From Bryobacter aggregatus MPL3 (GTDB lineage: Bacteria > Acidobacteriota > Terriglobia > Bryobacterales > Bryobacteraceae), in assembly GCF_000702445.1 (NCBI RefSeq), contig NZ_JNIF01000004.1, forward strand, positions 310,001-374,000: a DNA stretch of 64,000 bases, read 5' to 3'. The notes beneath the pieces are model-generated. The model searched no databases and was not told the origin of the DNA. It saw only the letters and a program-made list of their open reading frames with translations. The position numbers and the translations under genes were made by a program. Positions within the stretch are counted from its first letter, which is position 1. The number at the start of each line of letters is the position of its first letter. Shown here in pieces: positions 16,507 through 24,530 of this stretch.

Positions 16507-17942
16507 GTAGTCTTACCCGAACGAAATCTGTCGAAGGTCTGTTGCGGCAGGCTGCTGACAGTAAAGGCCTGAAGCGAACGCTCGATGCCAAGAATCTGGT
16601 CGCCCTGGGGATTGGCGCGATTATTGGCGCGGGTCTCTTTGTCCGTACCGCTGCTGCTTCCGCCGAAGCCGCGGGCGCTGGCGTCACACTCTCCTTTATT
16701 GTTGCCGCGATTGGCTGCGCCTTTGCCGGCCTTTGTTATGCGGAGTTTGCTTCGATGATCCCGATTGCGGGCAGCGCCTATACCTATGCCTATTGCACGA
16801 TGGGCGAACTGACTGCCTGGACCATCGGATGGGCTCTGATTCTCGAATATGCACTTGGCGCGGCCACCGTCGCGATTGCCTGGAGCGAATATCTCAATAA
16901 GCTGATGGGGGGTTCCATCCCATATGCCTGGTCGCACTCTCCATTGCAAGTATCTCCGGACGGCGTGCACGGCATCTTCAACGCGCCTGCCTTATTCATC
17001 CTGCTGGTTCTCACCTTGTTGCTGATCAAAGGCACGGAGGAATCGGCCAAGGCGAACGCGGTGATTGTCTTTGTCAAAGTCGCCATTGTTGTTTTGTTCA
17101 TTGGCCTCGGGTGGAAATTCATCAATCCGGCGAACCATGTCCCTTATCTGATTCCTGAAGGGACGATCGGTCACGAAGATTTCTTCAAGCACGGTTGGGG
17201 CGGCGTGCTGCGCGGCGCGGGAATTGTGTTCTTTGCCTTTATCGGCTTTGACGCCGTATCGACAGCAGCACAGGAAGCTAAGAGGCCGGAACGCGATATG
17301 CCGGTTGGCATCATGGGCTCTCTTGCCGTTTGCACCGTACTCTACGTCCTCTTCGGACACGTGCTCACCGGCATTGCCAACTGGCAGGAATTCAAGATTG
17401 CCGGTAAGGAAGCAAGCGTCGCTTATGCGATCCAGAAGTATATGCCTGGCTATGAGTGGCTTGCCACTCTGGTGACGGTTGCGATTCTGGCGGGCTTCTC
17501 AAGCGTCATTCTTGTCATGCTGCTGGGCCAGAGCCGGGTGTTCTTCTCGATGGCCAATGACGGCTTGCTTCCCAAGGTGTTCAGCGAACTGCACCCCAAG
17601 TACCGCACTCCTTACAAATCGAACCTGATCCTTTTCATCTTTGTTGGCTTGATTGCGATCTTACTGCCGGGCGATATCACGGGTGACCTGACCTCTATTG
17701 GCACACTCTTTGCGTTCGTGCTGGTGAGCGTGGGGGTCTGGATTATGCGGAGATCAAATCCCAATCTCCCACGCCCCTTCCGCACGCCGCTGGTGCCACT
17801 GGTGCCGATTCTTGCGGTGACGATCTGCTCGGCGATGATCATCGGCCTCGATCACATCACCCAGATCACAGCTTTCATCTGGATGCTCATCGGCTTAGTG
17901 GTGTACTTCGTCTATAGCCGTTCGCATTCCAAACTCAACTAG
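16503..17942 (+). CDS. Amino acid permease, CAT/YfnA-like (APC superfamily)
   Basis: The 479-residue protein, from ATG 16503 within an ATGA overlap, has a longer cytoplasmic N-terminus (LKRTLDAKNLVALG) and then GIGAIIGAGLFVRTAAAS, the APC helix-1 motif of the cationic amino acid transporter branch. GIVFFAFIGFDAVSTAAQEAK is the helix-6 signature of that branch, and about 12 helices are predicted. It is a different subfamily from its upstream neighbour, so the pair probably covers different amino acids. It ends convergent with 17939-18232, sharing a CTAG stop overlap. Confidence 0.93.
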   Translation: MSSLTRTKSVEGLLRQAADSKGLKRTLDAKNLVALGIGAIIGAGLFVRTAAASAEAAGAGVTLSFIVAAIGCAFAGLCYAEFASMIPIAGSAYTYAYCTMGELTAWTIGWALILEYALGAATVAIAWSEYLNKLMGGSIPYAWSHSPLQVSPDGVHGIFNAPALFILLVLTLLLIKGTEESAKANAVIVFVKVAIVVLFIGLGWKFINPANHVPYLIPEGTIGHEDFFKHGWGGVLRGAGIVFFAFIGFDAVSTAAQEAKRPERDMPVGIMGSLAVCTVLYVLFGHVLTGIANWQEFKIAGKEASVAYAIQKYMPGYEWLATLVTVAILAGFSSVILVMLLGQSRVFFSMANDGLLPKVFSELHPKYRTPYKSNLILFIFVGLIAILLPGDITGDLTSIGTLFAFVLVSVGVWIMRRSNPNLPRPFRTPLVPLVPILAVTICSAMIIGLDHITQITAFIWMLIGLVVYFVYSRSHSKLN

Positions 17943-18232
17943 CCTAGTTGCGTGAGCAGTTGCACCCATTGGGACGCCTTCTTGCCTTCGAGCGCAATCC
18001 GGCCTGCGGCCAGGTGTGCACTCTTGGCGTGGGCGTCCAAATCTTCCTTGGATTCCCACTCTTCAATGAAGGTAAATTTCTTTGTATCGCTATTGTCCTG
18101 GAACAGATCGTAACGCAGGCAGCCTTTTTCGGCGCGAGTGGGTTCCAGATAGCTTTTGAGTACGCTCAGCACTTCCGCTTCAAATCCAGGAACAGCTTCA
18201 ATATGGGCAACAACATGGAGTATTGGTCTCAT
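17939..18232 (-). CDS. Antibiotic biosynthesis monooxygenase (ABM/YgiN-like) domain protein
   Basis: The 97-residue product is a single ABM dimeric alpha-beta barrel: ILHVVAHIEAVPGFEAEVL, EKGCLRYDLFQDNSDTKKF, FIEEWESKEDLDAHAKSAHL. The family includes quinol monooxygenases and heme-degrading relatives, and most members have unknown substrates. ATG 18232 is chosen over an earlier in-frame start at 18316, which would overlap the divergent kinase gene. The spacing to the kinase start is only 22 bases, so the two share a very short promoter region. Confidence 0.9.
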   Translation of the reverse strand: MRPILHVVAHIEAVPGFEAEVLSVLKSYLEPTRAEKGCLRYDLFQDNSDTKKFTFIEEWESKEDLDAHAKSAHLAAGRIALEGKKASQWVQLLTQLG

Positions 18233-18254
18233 TACTGTATGCTGATAGATTCGC

Positions 18255-20534
18255 ATGGACCCACTCGTCGGGCGCACACTCGATAACAAATACCTCATCG
18301 AAAAGCTGCTCGGCAAGGGTGGGATGGGGAGTGTCTATATGGCGCTCCATACCGGCACCAAGCGGACGGTGGCGGTGAAGATCATTGCGCCGCAGTATAT
18401 GCGCAACCGGGAACTGCTGATCCGCTTCCAGCGCGAGGCAGAAGCTTCCGGCCGGCTGCGTCATCCGAATGTCGTCAATGTAACCGATTTCGGTGTCACT
18501 GTGATTGACACCCGGCCACTCGCTTATCTGGTCATGGAGTATCTCGACGGCGAGACGCTGTTTGAGATGTTGCAGAAGCAACCCTTGCTGCCTTCTAGCC
18601 TTGCGGTGGAGATTCTTGAGCAGATCTCGCTCGGAGTGTCGGAGGCGCACCGTCACGGCATTCTCCATCGGGACCTGAAGCCCCAGAACATTTGGATGCA
18701 ACCGGATGGCCGCGGCGCTTACATCGTCAAGGTACTGGATTTTGGCATCGCGAAACTTGCCGATCCTTCTGCTCTGGTGATGGATCTGCCCGAACTCGAA
18801 GCGGCGCCGAACGCCGAAACGAACCCGGAAGACGAGAACGCCACGCAGATCATTGCACCCACCGAGCTTGGCCTCACCAGTGCCTTTGCGGATGCCTCCG
18901 GCTTTACGACGACAGTGGGCTCCACTCTCGGCACACCAGCCTTTATGTCTCCCGAGCAATGTTCGGGAAAGGCGGTGAATGAGAAGTCGGATCTCTATTC
19001 CCTGGCCATGCTCGCTTACATGATGCTGGCCGGAGAACTCCCGTTCAAGGGCAACGCCCGCGAACTGATCGAGCAGCAAATCACTCTCACGCCCGACGCC
19101 CCACATACGAAGAATCCCAAGCTCAGCGAGATTGTTTCGCGCGTGATTCTGGAGAGCCTGGCAAAGGATCCCAACTACCGGGCACCCAATTGCCAAAGCT
19201 TTGTTGCCCGGATGCGTGTGGCGGTAGAAGGCGAAGTCCGGATTCTCAAGGATAGCCGGGCACTGGGGAGCGGCAACTCGGGTGTCTGGTTTGCGATTCT
19301 GCTGCTGGTGATGGTTCCGGCGGTAACGATTCTGAACGGATTCCGTTCCCTCGGACGGCTCGCTACGGAGCGCCAGTGGTTGGAGGATTGGCAGGCCTTT
19401 GCGATCGTATTAGTGATTCACTTCCTGGTTGCCTATTGCGCCTTGTTGTGGGCGGACATGGGGATGACCCGGTGGTTCCAGTACACGCGCGATCAGGACG
19501 GGACGGTCAAGAGTTGGTTCGCGCAGATGATGAGCACCTGGAAATGCTATCCTCGCGCGCTGATTGCCACTTGCTTCACCACCCGCCCTGTATCCGACGC
19601 TCTGGCGCATATTGTCATCCTGTTGGAGCACCGGAGTGTGAAACAGGCCCGCTTGAGGAGCCGGGAGCTCCTGCGTGGGAATGAACACATCGCTCTTGCC
19701 CTTCTGGTGCGCCGCTTCGCGGTGGCCTGGCTGGTGGCGCTCTACCTGCCGATCGCTTTTGTGATTGGACAAGCACCGTTGCGGGTGATCTTCCATGAGT
19801 ATCTGGGGGAAGGCTTTAGTAATGCACTCAGTCTCGCTTCCTTTAGCTTTATGCCAATTTACGGGTCCTTTCTGTTGGCCTGGAGTATGTTGTACGAACG
19901 GGCGCGCCGCAGTCTGGGAGAAAACTCGGTAGAAGTGATGCAGCGCTCCGGCAATACGCTCAGCCGGGTGGGGCAGCGCATTCGCCTGGGTACCATGCTG
20001 TGGGCGGCGATCCCGGTTCTGCTGTTATTGGGTTTGATCTTGCCGCCTTCGCTGGGATGGAATGAGACCTTTGGAAACAATCTTGGATCCGCTGTTCTCG
20101 AAGGGCGGTTGAAAGACGCGGAAGCTTATTTGAAGAACGGTGCGGACGTCAACGGTGGCCGCGGACCGGGGCGCTATCCCTTTCGTCAAGCGGTGGAGAA
20201 TGGAGACCGTCCGATGGCTGAGCTGCTCTTGCGTTACGGTGCATCCCCTGACGGCTATGGTGGATCGGCCAGTCCTCTCCACTATGCGGTCATGCGCCAC
20301 CATCCGGAGATGATCCGCTTTCTTCTTGATCATGGGGCGAAGACCGAGGTGTACGACAACACGCACGACACGCCGCTCTCGCTCGCCGCTAAGAGCAATC
20401 AGATTGATGCGGCGTTGATTCTTCTGGCGGGTGGAGCGAATCGGAATACGAAAGATATCAGTGGGAAAACGCCGCTCGACCATGCGCTGGCGCAGAACCA
20501 TCTGGCACTGGCGAAAATCCTGGAGTCAAAATGA
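18255..20534 (+). CDS. Membrane Ser/Thr protein kinase with C-terminal ankyrin repeats
   Basis: The 759-residue protein has an N-terminal Hanks-type kinase domain (1-315): glycine loop LLGKGGMGSVYMA, Lys42 in VAVKII, HRDLKPQN at 138-145, DFGIAK from Asp162 and GTPAFMSPEQC. About five membrane segments follow, near 340-360, 378-400, 486-506, 525-545 and 573-595. Residues about 610-759 hold four to five ankyrin repeats (VLEGRLKDAEAYLKNGADVN, SPLHYAVMRHHPEMIRFLLD). The activation loop is unusually long, with an acidic stretch around 180-200. The kinase is complete; its substrates and the ankyrin partner are unknown. The stop overlaps the next gene by four bases. Confidence 0.92.
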   Translation: MDPLVGRTLDNKYLIEKLLGKGGMGSVYMALHTGTKRTVAVKIIAPQYMRNRELLIRFQREAEASGRLRHPNVVNVTDFGVTVIDTRPLAYLVMEYLDGETLFEMLQKQPLLPSSLAVEILEQISLGVSEAHRHGILHRDLKPQNIWMQPDGRGAYIVKVLDFGIAKLADPSALVMDLPELEAAPNAETNPEDENATQIIAPTELGLTSAFADASGFTTTVGSTLGTPAFMSPEQCSGKAVNEKSDLYSLAMLAYMMLAGELPFKGNARELIEQQITLTPDAPHTKNPKLSEIVSRVILESLAKDPNYRAPNCQSFVARMRVAVEGEVRILKDSRALGSGNSGVWFAILLLVMVPAVTILNGFRSLGRLATERQWLEDWQAFAIVLVIHFLVAYCALLWADMGMTRWFQYTRDQDGTVKSWFAQMMSTWKCYPRALIATCFTTRPVSDALAHIVILLEHRSVKQARLRSRELLRGNEHIALALLVRRFAVAWLVALYLPIAFVIGQAPLRVIFHEYLGEGFSNALSLASFSFMPIYGSFLLAWSMLYERARRSLGENSVEVMQRSGNTLSRVGQRIRLGTMLWAAIPVLLLLGLILPPSLGWNETFGNNLGSAVLEGRLKDAEAYLKNGADVNGGRGPGRYPFRQAVENGDRPMAELLLRYGASPDGYGGSASPLHYAVMRHHPEMIRFLLDHGAKTEVYDNTHDTPLSLAAKSNQIDAALILLAGGANRNTKDISGKTPLDHALAQNHLALAKILESK

Positions 20535-20926
20535 AACTGATTGAATATCACGAAGCGAGTCCGGAAGTACGAGCCGTTTTCGATGACATCATGGCGAAGC
20601 GGAAAACGGACTCCGTCAATAACTTTTGGAAGGCGCTCGCTCACGACCCGGTGACGCTCCGCCGCACCTGGGCGAGCATTCAGGAAGTGATGAGTGCGGG
20701 CGAACTCGATCCGCTCGTCAAGGAGCTGATTTACATCGCCGTCAGTGCGACCAACGGCTGCGAGTACTGCATCGCCTCACATAGCGCAAGCGCTACGGCG
20801 AAGGGGATGACCGACAAAATGTTTACCGAACTGATGGCAGTGGTGGGCATGGCGAACGAGACGAATCGCCTGGTTGCCGGCTACCGTGTTCCGGTGGACG
20901 AGCGTTTTAAGCAAACAGATCAGTAA
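20531..20926 (+). CDS. AhpD-like / carboxymuconolactone decarboxylase family protein
   Basis: The 131-residue all-helical protein has the CMD core with NGCEYCIASHS: Cys77, Cys80 and His84 form the redox-active CxxC...H set of AhpD-type alkylhydroperoxidase proteins. It lacks evidence for decarboxylase function. ATG 20531 overlaps the kinase stop, suggesting translational coupling to the kinase. The 3' end overlaps the end of the convergent DUF1501 gene by 20 bases. Confidence 0.92.
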   Translation: MKLIEYHEASPEVRAVFDDIMAKRKTDSVNNFWKALAHDPVTLRRTWASIQEVMSAGELDPLVKELIYIAVSATNGCEYCIASHSASATAKGMTDKMFTELMAVVGMANETNRLVAGYRVPVDERFKQTDQ

Positions 20927-22361
20927 CGATCTTGCCTTTGACCAGTTCGCGCGGCTGGTTCAGATGGTTGCGAATCTCCATGTCCGGATCAATGCCGAGG
21001 CCATAGTAGATCGTGGCGAGCAGGTCGTTCGGGTGGACCGGCTTTTCCTTCGGGCTGGAAGCGGTGGCGTCCGATTCGCCGTATTGCATCCCGCGTGCAA
21101 TTCCTGCGCCGGCCACAATGCCGCTGTAGCAATAGGGCCAGTGGTCGCGGCCATCGGGGCTGTTTGAGTTGCCGCTGGTGGAGACTCCCATGCGTGGGCT
21201 GCGGCCAAATTCTCCGATTGCAACCACCATTGTTTCCTTCAATAGGCCGCGTTGGTCCATGTCTTCGAGCAATGCCGACAGGGCGCGGTCGAGCTTGGGG
21301 CAGTGCAGGTTCTTCAGTGGTGCGAAGTTCGCGGCGTGTGTGTCCCAAGCTGTTTTTTCAGGGTCGCCATTGGCCACCGAAGGCCAATTCACTTGTACGA
21401 ACTTGGTGCCGGCTTCGATCAGCCGGCGCGCCATCAGGACACTTTGTCCAAAGGTATGATTCCCGTAGCGCTCGCGCATGGCGACGCTTTCCTTGGTGAG
21501 GTCCATGGCGTCGCGGGCCTTTCCACTCAGGACGAGGTCATAAGCTTTGCCATAGTATTCGTCGACGGCGGAGGCATTCAATGCCTTCTCCAAGTCCGGC
21601 ATGGAGCCGTTGATTCCCTTCAGCAACTCAAAGCGATCTTTCAGCCGTTGCGGGGGGATCTCTTTGCGCAAGGCAAGATCTTCGAGCGTTACTTTTTCTG
21701 CCGGGTCCTGATACATCCGGTACGGGTCGTAGGCCTTGCCGAGGAAGCCTGCCGCGCCACCTTTGCCGATGATGCCGCTCTCCTGCAACGGGCGTGGCAA
21801 TTCAACAAAGGGCAGCATTGCGTCCTTCATCGGCATCATCTTGCTGATGTGGCTTCCTGCGGTGGGGAAGTCGGCTGCGTTTGGCGGCTCGAGTTGACCA
21901 GAAGGCGACACCTTATCGGGGGGATAGCCGGTGAGCATCTGGTAGATCGCCGCGGTGTGATTGAAGAGGCCATTCGGCGTATAAGACATCGAGCGGATCA
22001 AGGTGACCTTGTCGAGCGCCTGCGCCATCATCGGCATGTGCTCGCCGATGTTTGTGCCGGGGATCTTCGTCTTGATCGGTTTAAACTCGCCGCGGATGTT
22101 GGAGGGAGCGTCTGGCTTGGGATCCCAGATATCGATGTGGCTGGGGCCTCCCTGGAGGAAGATCATGATCACGTTCTTGGCTTGTGCAAAACCGCGCGCA
22201 CCCGCATACTTCTTCGCCACATCATTGGCGAGAGCGGCTTTCTGAGACAAAAAGAAGCCAGGCAAATGCAGCCCTGCCAGGCCAAGAGAGCCAATACGCA
22301 TCAGTTCACGGCGCGTGGGACCTTCACAGGTCTGTGCCGGATGTCCGGGAATGTTTAGCAT
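20907..22361 (-). CDS. Secreted DUF1501 protein (alkaline phosphatase/sulfatase-like fold)
   Basis: The 484-residue protein starts with a Tat-like leader (TRRELMRIGSLGLAGLHLPG) and contains NVIMIFLQGGPSHIDIWDPK near residue 64, FGRSPRMG and HWPYCYSG, the landmarks of DUF1501. The family is distantly related to alkaline phosphatase/sulfatase enzymes and is usually paired with DUF1549/DUF1553 proteins, as here. It begins 12 bases after the end of the DUF1549/DUF1553 gene on the same strand. Biochemical role unknown; export is likely. Confidence 0.93.
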   Translation of the reverse strand: MLNIPGHPAQTCEGPTRRELMRIGSLGLAGLHLPGFFLSQKAALANDVAKKYAGARGFAQAKNVIMIFLQGGPSHIDIWDPKPDAPSNIRGEFKPIKTKIPGTNIGEHMPMMAQALDKVTLIRSMSYTPNGLFNHTAAIYQMLTGYPPDKVSPSGQLEPPNAADFPTAGSHISKMMPMKDAMLPFVELPRPLQESGIIGKGGAAGFLGKAYDPYRMYQDPAEKVTLEDLALRKEIPPQRLKDRFELLKGINGSMPDLEKALNASAVDEYYGKAYDLVLSGKARDAMDLTKESVAMRERYGNHTFGQSVLMARRLIEAGTKFVQVNWPSVANGDPEKTAWDTHAANFAPLKNLHCPKLDRALSALLEDMDQRGLLKETMVVAIGEFGRSPRMGVSTSGNSNSPDGRDHWPYCYSGIVAGAGIARGMQYGESDATASSPKEKPVHPNDLLATIYYGLGIDPDMEIRNHLNQPRELVKGKIVTDLFA

Positions 22362-22373
22362 GATTCGCTTCTC

Positions 22374-24530
22374 CTAGTAACTGTATAGAAAGCCTTTGCT
22401 GTTGAGCAGAGCCCACAGCAAATCCTGCGCGCGCGTCGCTCGCGCGCCACCTGCCAAATACTTCACACCCGCGTCGCTCTCGGCCTTGGTCGGCACCCGA
22501 GAGAGGGTCGCCAGGTACAACTCTTCGATCATCGCGGTGTCGGATTTGCCCGCGAGCACCATCTTGGCCACACGGCCCTTCGGGTCCGCCACCGCATCCG
22601 AGATGGTGGTGCCGTTCACCAGATTCAATGCCTGCGGCAGGCTGAAGTCCGCGCGCCGTTCGCATTCGCAAGCGGATTCGCGGGTGGGGCGGCCAAATAA
22701 ATCGAGAAAGCCATCGCGGCCCACATGTGGATCGGGCAACTGCGAGGCCATTGTGTCCTCTGGCAGTTCCGGGAACTTGGGTCTCACTCCCGCCGCCATT
22801 GTGACGGCGTCCATCAATTGTTCTGATCCCAGTCTCCGAGGGGCAGCGTGCGAGAAGTTGTCGGTATCCTTCGCGTTCCACTCGTTCGTCGTGATTGCAG
22901 TCTGGTAGACGCGCGAGTTGACGATGGTGCGCATGAGATGCTGCAAGTCGAAGTTATGGTCGATGAAGTCCTTGGTTAAGGCATCGAGCAGCGCGGGATT
23001 CGATGGAGGATTCGACGCGCGAATGTCGTCCACCGGATCGATAATTCCTTTGCCGAAGAAGTAGCTCCAGGTGCGATTCGCCATGGCCTTGGCGAAGAAA
23101 GGATTGTCCTTGGACACCAGCCACTCGGCGAGCGCATCGCGACGGCGCTGATTGCTGGGGATATTGATCTTGGCCGTGGAGGCGACCAGAAACTCCGGAG
23201 CCACCACGTGGCTGTCCTTGGGGTGCTTCATCTCGTAATCGTTGCGCGTGTCGTAGATGATCTCTTCGCCCACCTCGTATCCCGGCCGCAAACCCACGGC
23301 TGAGAAGAAGGCGGACATCTGGTAGTACTGATTCTGCGTCCACTTCTCGAAGGGATGATCGTGGCATTGGGCGCAGACCATCCGGACCCCGAGAAAGACC
23401 TGCGTCGTCTTCTCCATGGTCGGCTTCGGTTCCCGTGTCGTCCGGAAATAGTTCGCTGCCGGGTCGTCGTAGGAACTGCCCTTGCTGACCAACAACTCGC
23501 GCACCATCTTGTCGTAAGGCTTGTTGGTGGCAATGCCTTCGTGGATCCATTCACGGAAACCGAAGGTGCCTTTCTCGCCAAGAAACTTTCTCGAGGATTG
23601 CAGCAGGTCTCCCCATTTCACGGTCCAATGATCGGCATAGGCGGGGCTGGCAATCAGCTTGTCGATTCTCTTGCTGCGCTTCACACGAGTAGGAGTTGGG
23701 TCGGCGGTGAAGGCCTTCACGTCCTCTGGCGTTGGCAACTGCCCGGTGAGATCGAGCGTCACGCGGCGCAGGAAGGTGGCATCATCGACCAGCGGCGAGG
23801 CCTCCACTTTGATGCGGGCCAGCTTGTCATCGACATGGCGATCGATGTAGTTGTACTGGGGGAGTTTCTTTGCCACAAAGCCGGGTTGTGGATTCAAGAT
23901 CGTCACCGGGATGGTGGCGTACTTGCCCTGGTAGCGCACCAGCAGCGTGGCCTCGCCGATGCGCTCTCCCGAGACACGCGCTGTCGCCGTATCGATCTTT
24001 GCGACATCAGGTGTGTTCGATTCGACGGTTGCTTCTTTTGTTACATCGCGGCTGAGTCCGTCGGCGAACTTTGCGATGACACTGATCTGCGCCTTTTCTC
24101 CTGGTTTCGGCATCGCGACGAGCGCGGGGGAGACTGCAATCGAGGTAACCGCATCCTTTGCCGGATCCCCATAGGGAACGCCTTGCGCAATCCAGTTGTA
24201 GATTGTTTTGTAGTAAGCGGAATCGGCATCAAAGCGCAGTCCACCGCCATGGGGAATCTGCTGCGCGGGTTTGGCGAGCATCAGGCTCTGCTCCGGCTGC
24301 GCCCGGTTAAACCGGCGGCCGGACAAATCGTAGAGAAGCGATTGGTAGTCGTACTGCGGGTCGTAGCCACGGAGGGAGAGCTTGAAGCCGTTCTTGCCTT
24401 TGGCCGCGCCATGGCAGGGGCCGGAAGTACAGCCCGCCTTGTTCAGGATCGGCGCGACATCACGGAGGAAGGTCACGGGTTCGGCGGCACTGAGGAGTAC
24501 GGCGCTAGCGAACAGTAGTGTTAGACGCAT
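22374..24530 (-). CDS. Secreted DUF1549/DUF1553 protein with cytochrome-like and Big_2 domains
   Basis: The 718-residue protein, from ATG 24530, has a signal peptide, then FLRDVAPILNKAGCTSGPCHG, a planctomycete-cytochrome-like segment with CX4CH rather than the usual CXXCH. A bacterial Ig-like (Big_2) module follows (ISVIAKFADGLSRDVTKEAT), then DUF1549 (NYIDRHVDDKLARIKVEASP, VTLDLTGQLPTPEDVKAF) and DUF1553 (RDALAEWLVSKDNPFFAKAM, ANRTWSYFFGKGI). Upstream in-frame codons to 24566 are possible. Function unknown, presumed extracytoplasmic and acting with the DUF1501 protein just downstream. Confidence 0.92.
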   Translation of the reverse strand: MRLTLLFASAVLLSAAEPVTFLRDVAPILNKAGCTSGPCHGAAKGKNGFKLSLRGYDPQYDYQSLLYDLSGRRFNRAQPEQSLMLAKPAQQIPHGGGLRFDADSAYYKTIYNWIAQGVPYGDPAKDAVTSIAVSPALVAMPKPGEKAQISVIAKFADGLSRDVTKEATVESNTPDVAKIDTATARVSGERIGEATLLVRYQGKYATIPVTILNPQPGFVAKKLPQYNYIDRHVDDKLARIKVEASPLVDDATFLRRVTLDLTGQLPTPEDVKAFTADPTPTRVKRSKRIDKLIASPAYADHWTVKWGDLLQSSRKFLGEKGTFGFREWIHEGIATNKPYDKMVRELLVSKGSSYDDPAANYFRTTREPKPTMEKTTQVFLGVRMVCAQCHDHPFEKWTQNQYYQMSAFFSAVGLRPGYEVGEEIIYDTRNDYEMKHPKDSHVVAPEFLVASTAKINIPSNQRRRDALAEWLVSKDNPFFAKAMANRTWSYFFGKGIIDPVDDIRASNPPSNPALLDALTKDFIDHNFDLQHLMRTIVNSRVYQTAITTNEWNAKDTDNFSHAAPRRLGSEQLMDAVTMAAGVRPKFPELPEDTMASQLPDPHVGRDGFLDLFGRPTRESACECERRADFSLPQALNLVNGTTISDAVADPKGRVAKMVLAGKSDTAMIEELYLATLSRVPTKAESDAGVKYLAGGARATRAQDLLWALLNSKGFLYSY

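Noticed and set aside
23355-24518. 387-codon open frame opposite the DUF1549/DUF1553 gene
   Set aside because: Antisense to clearly conserved domains; the product is histidine/valine-rich shadow sequence with no motif.
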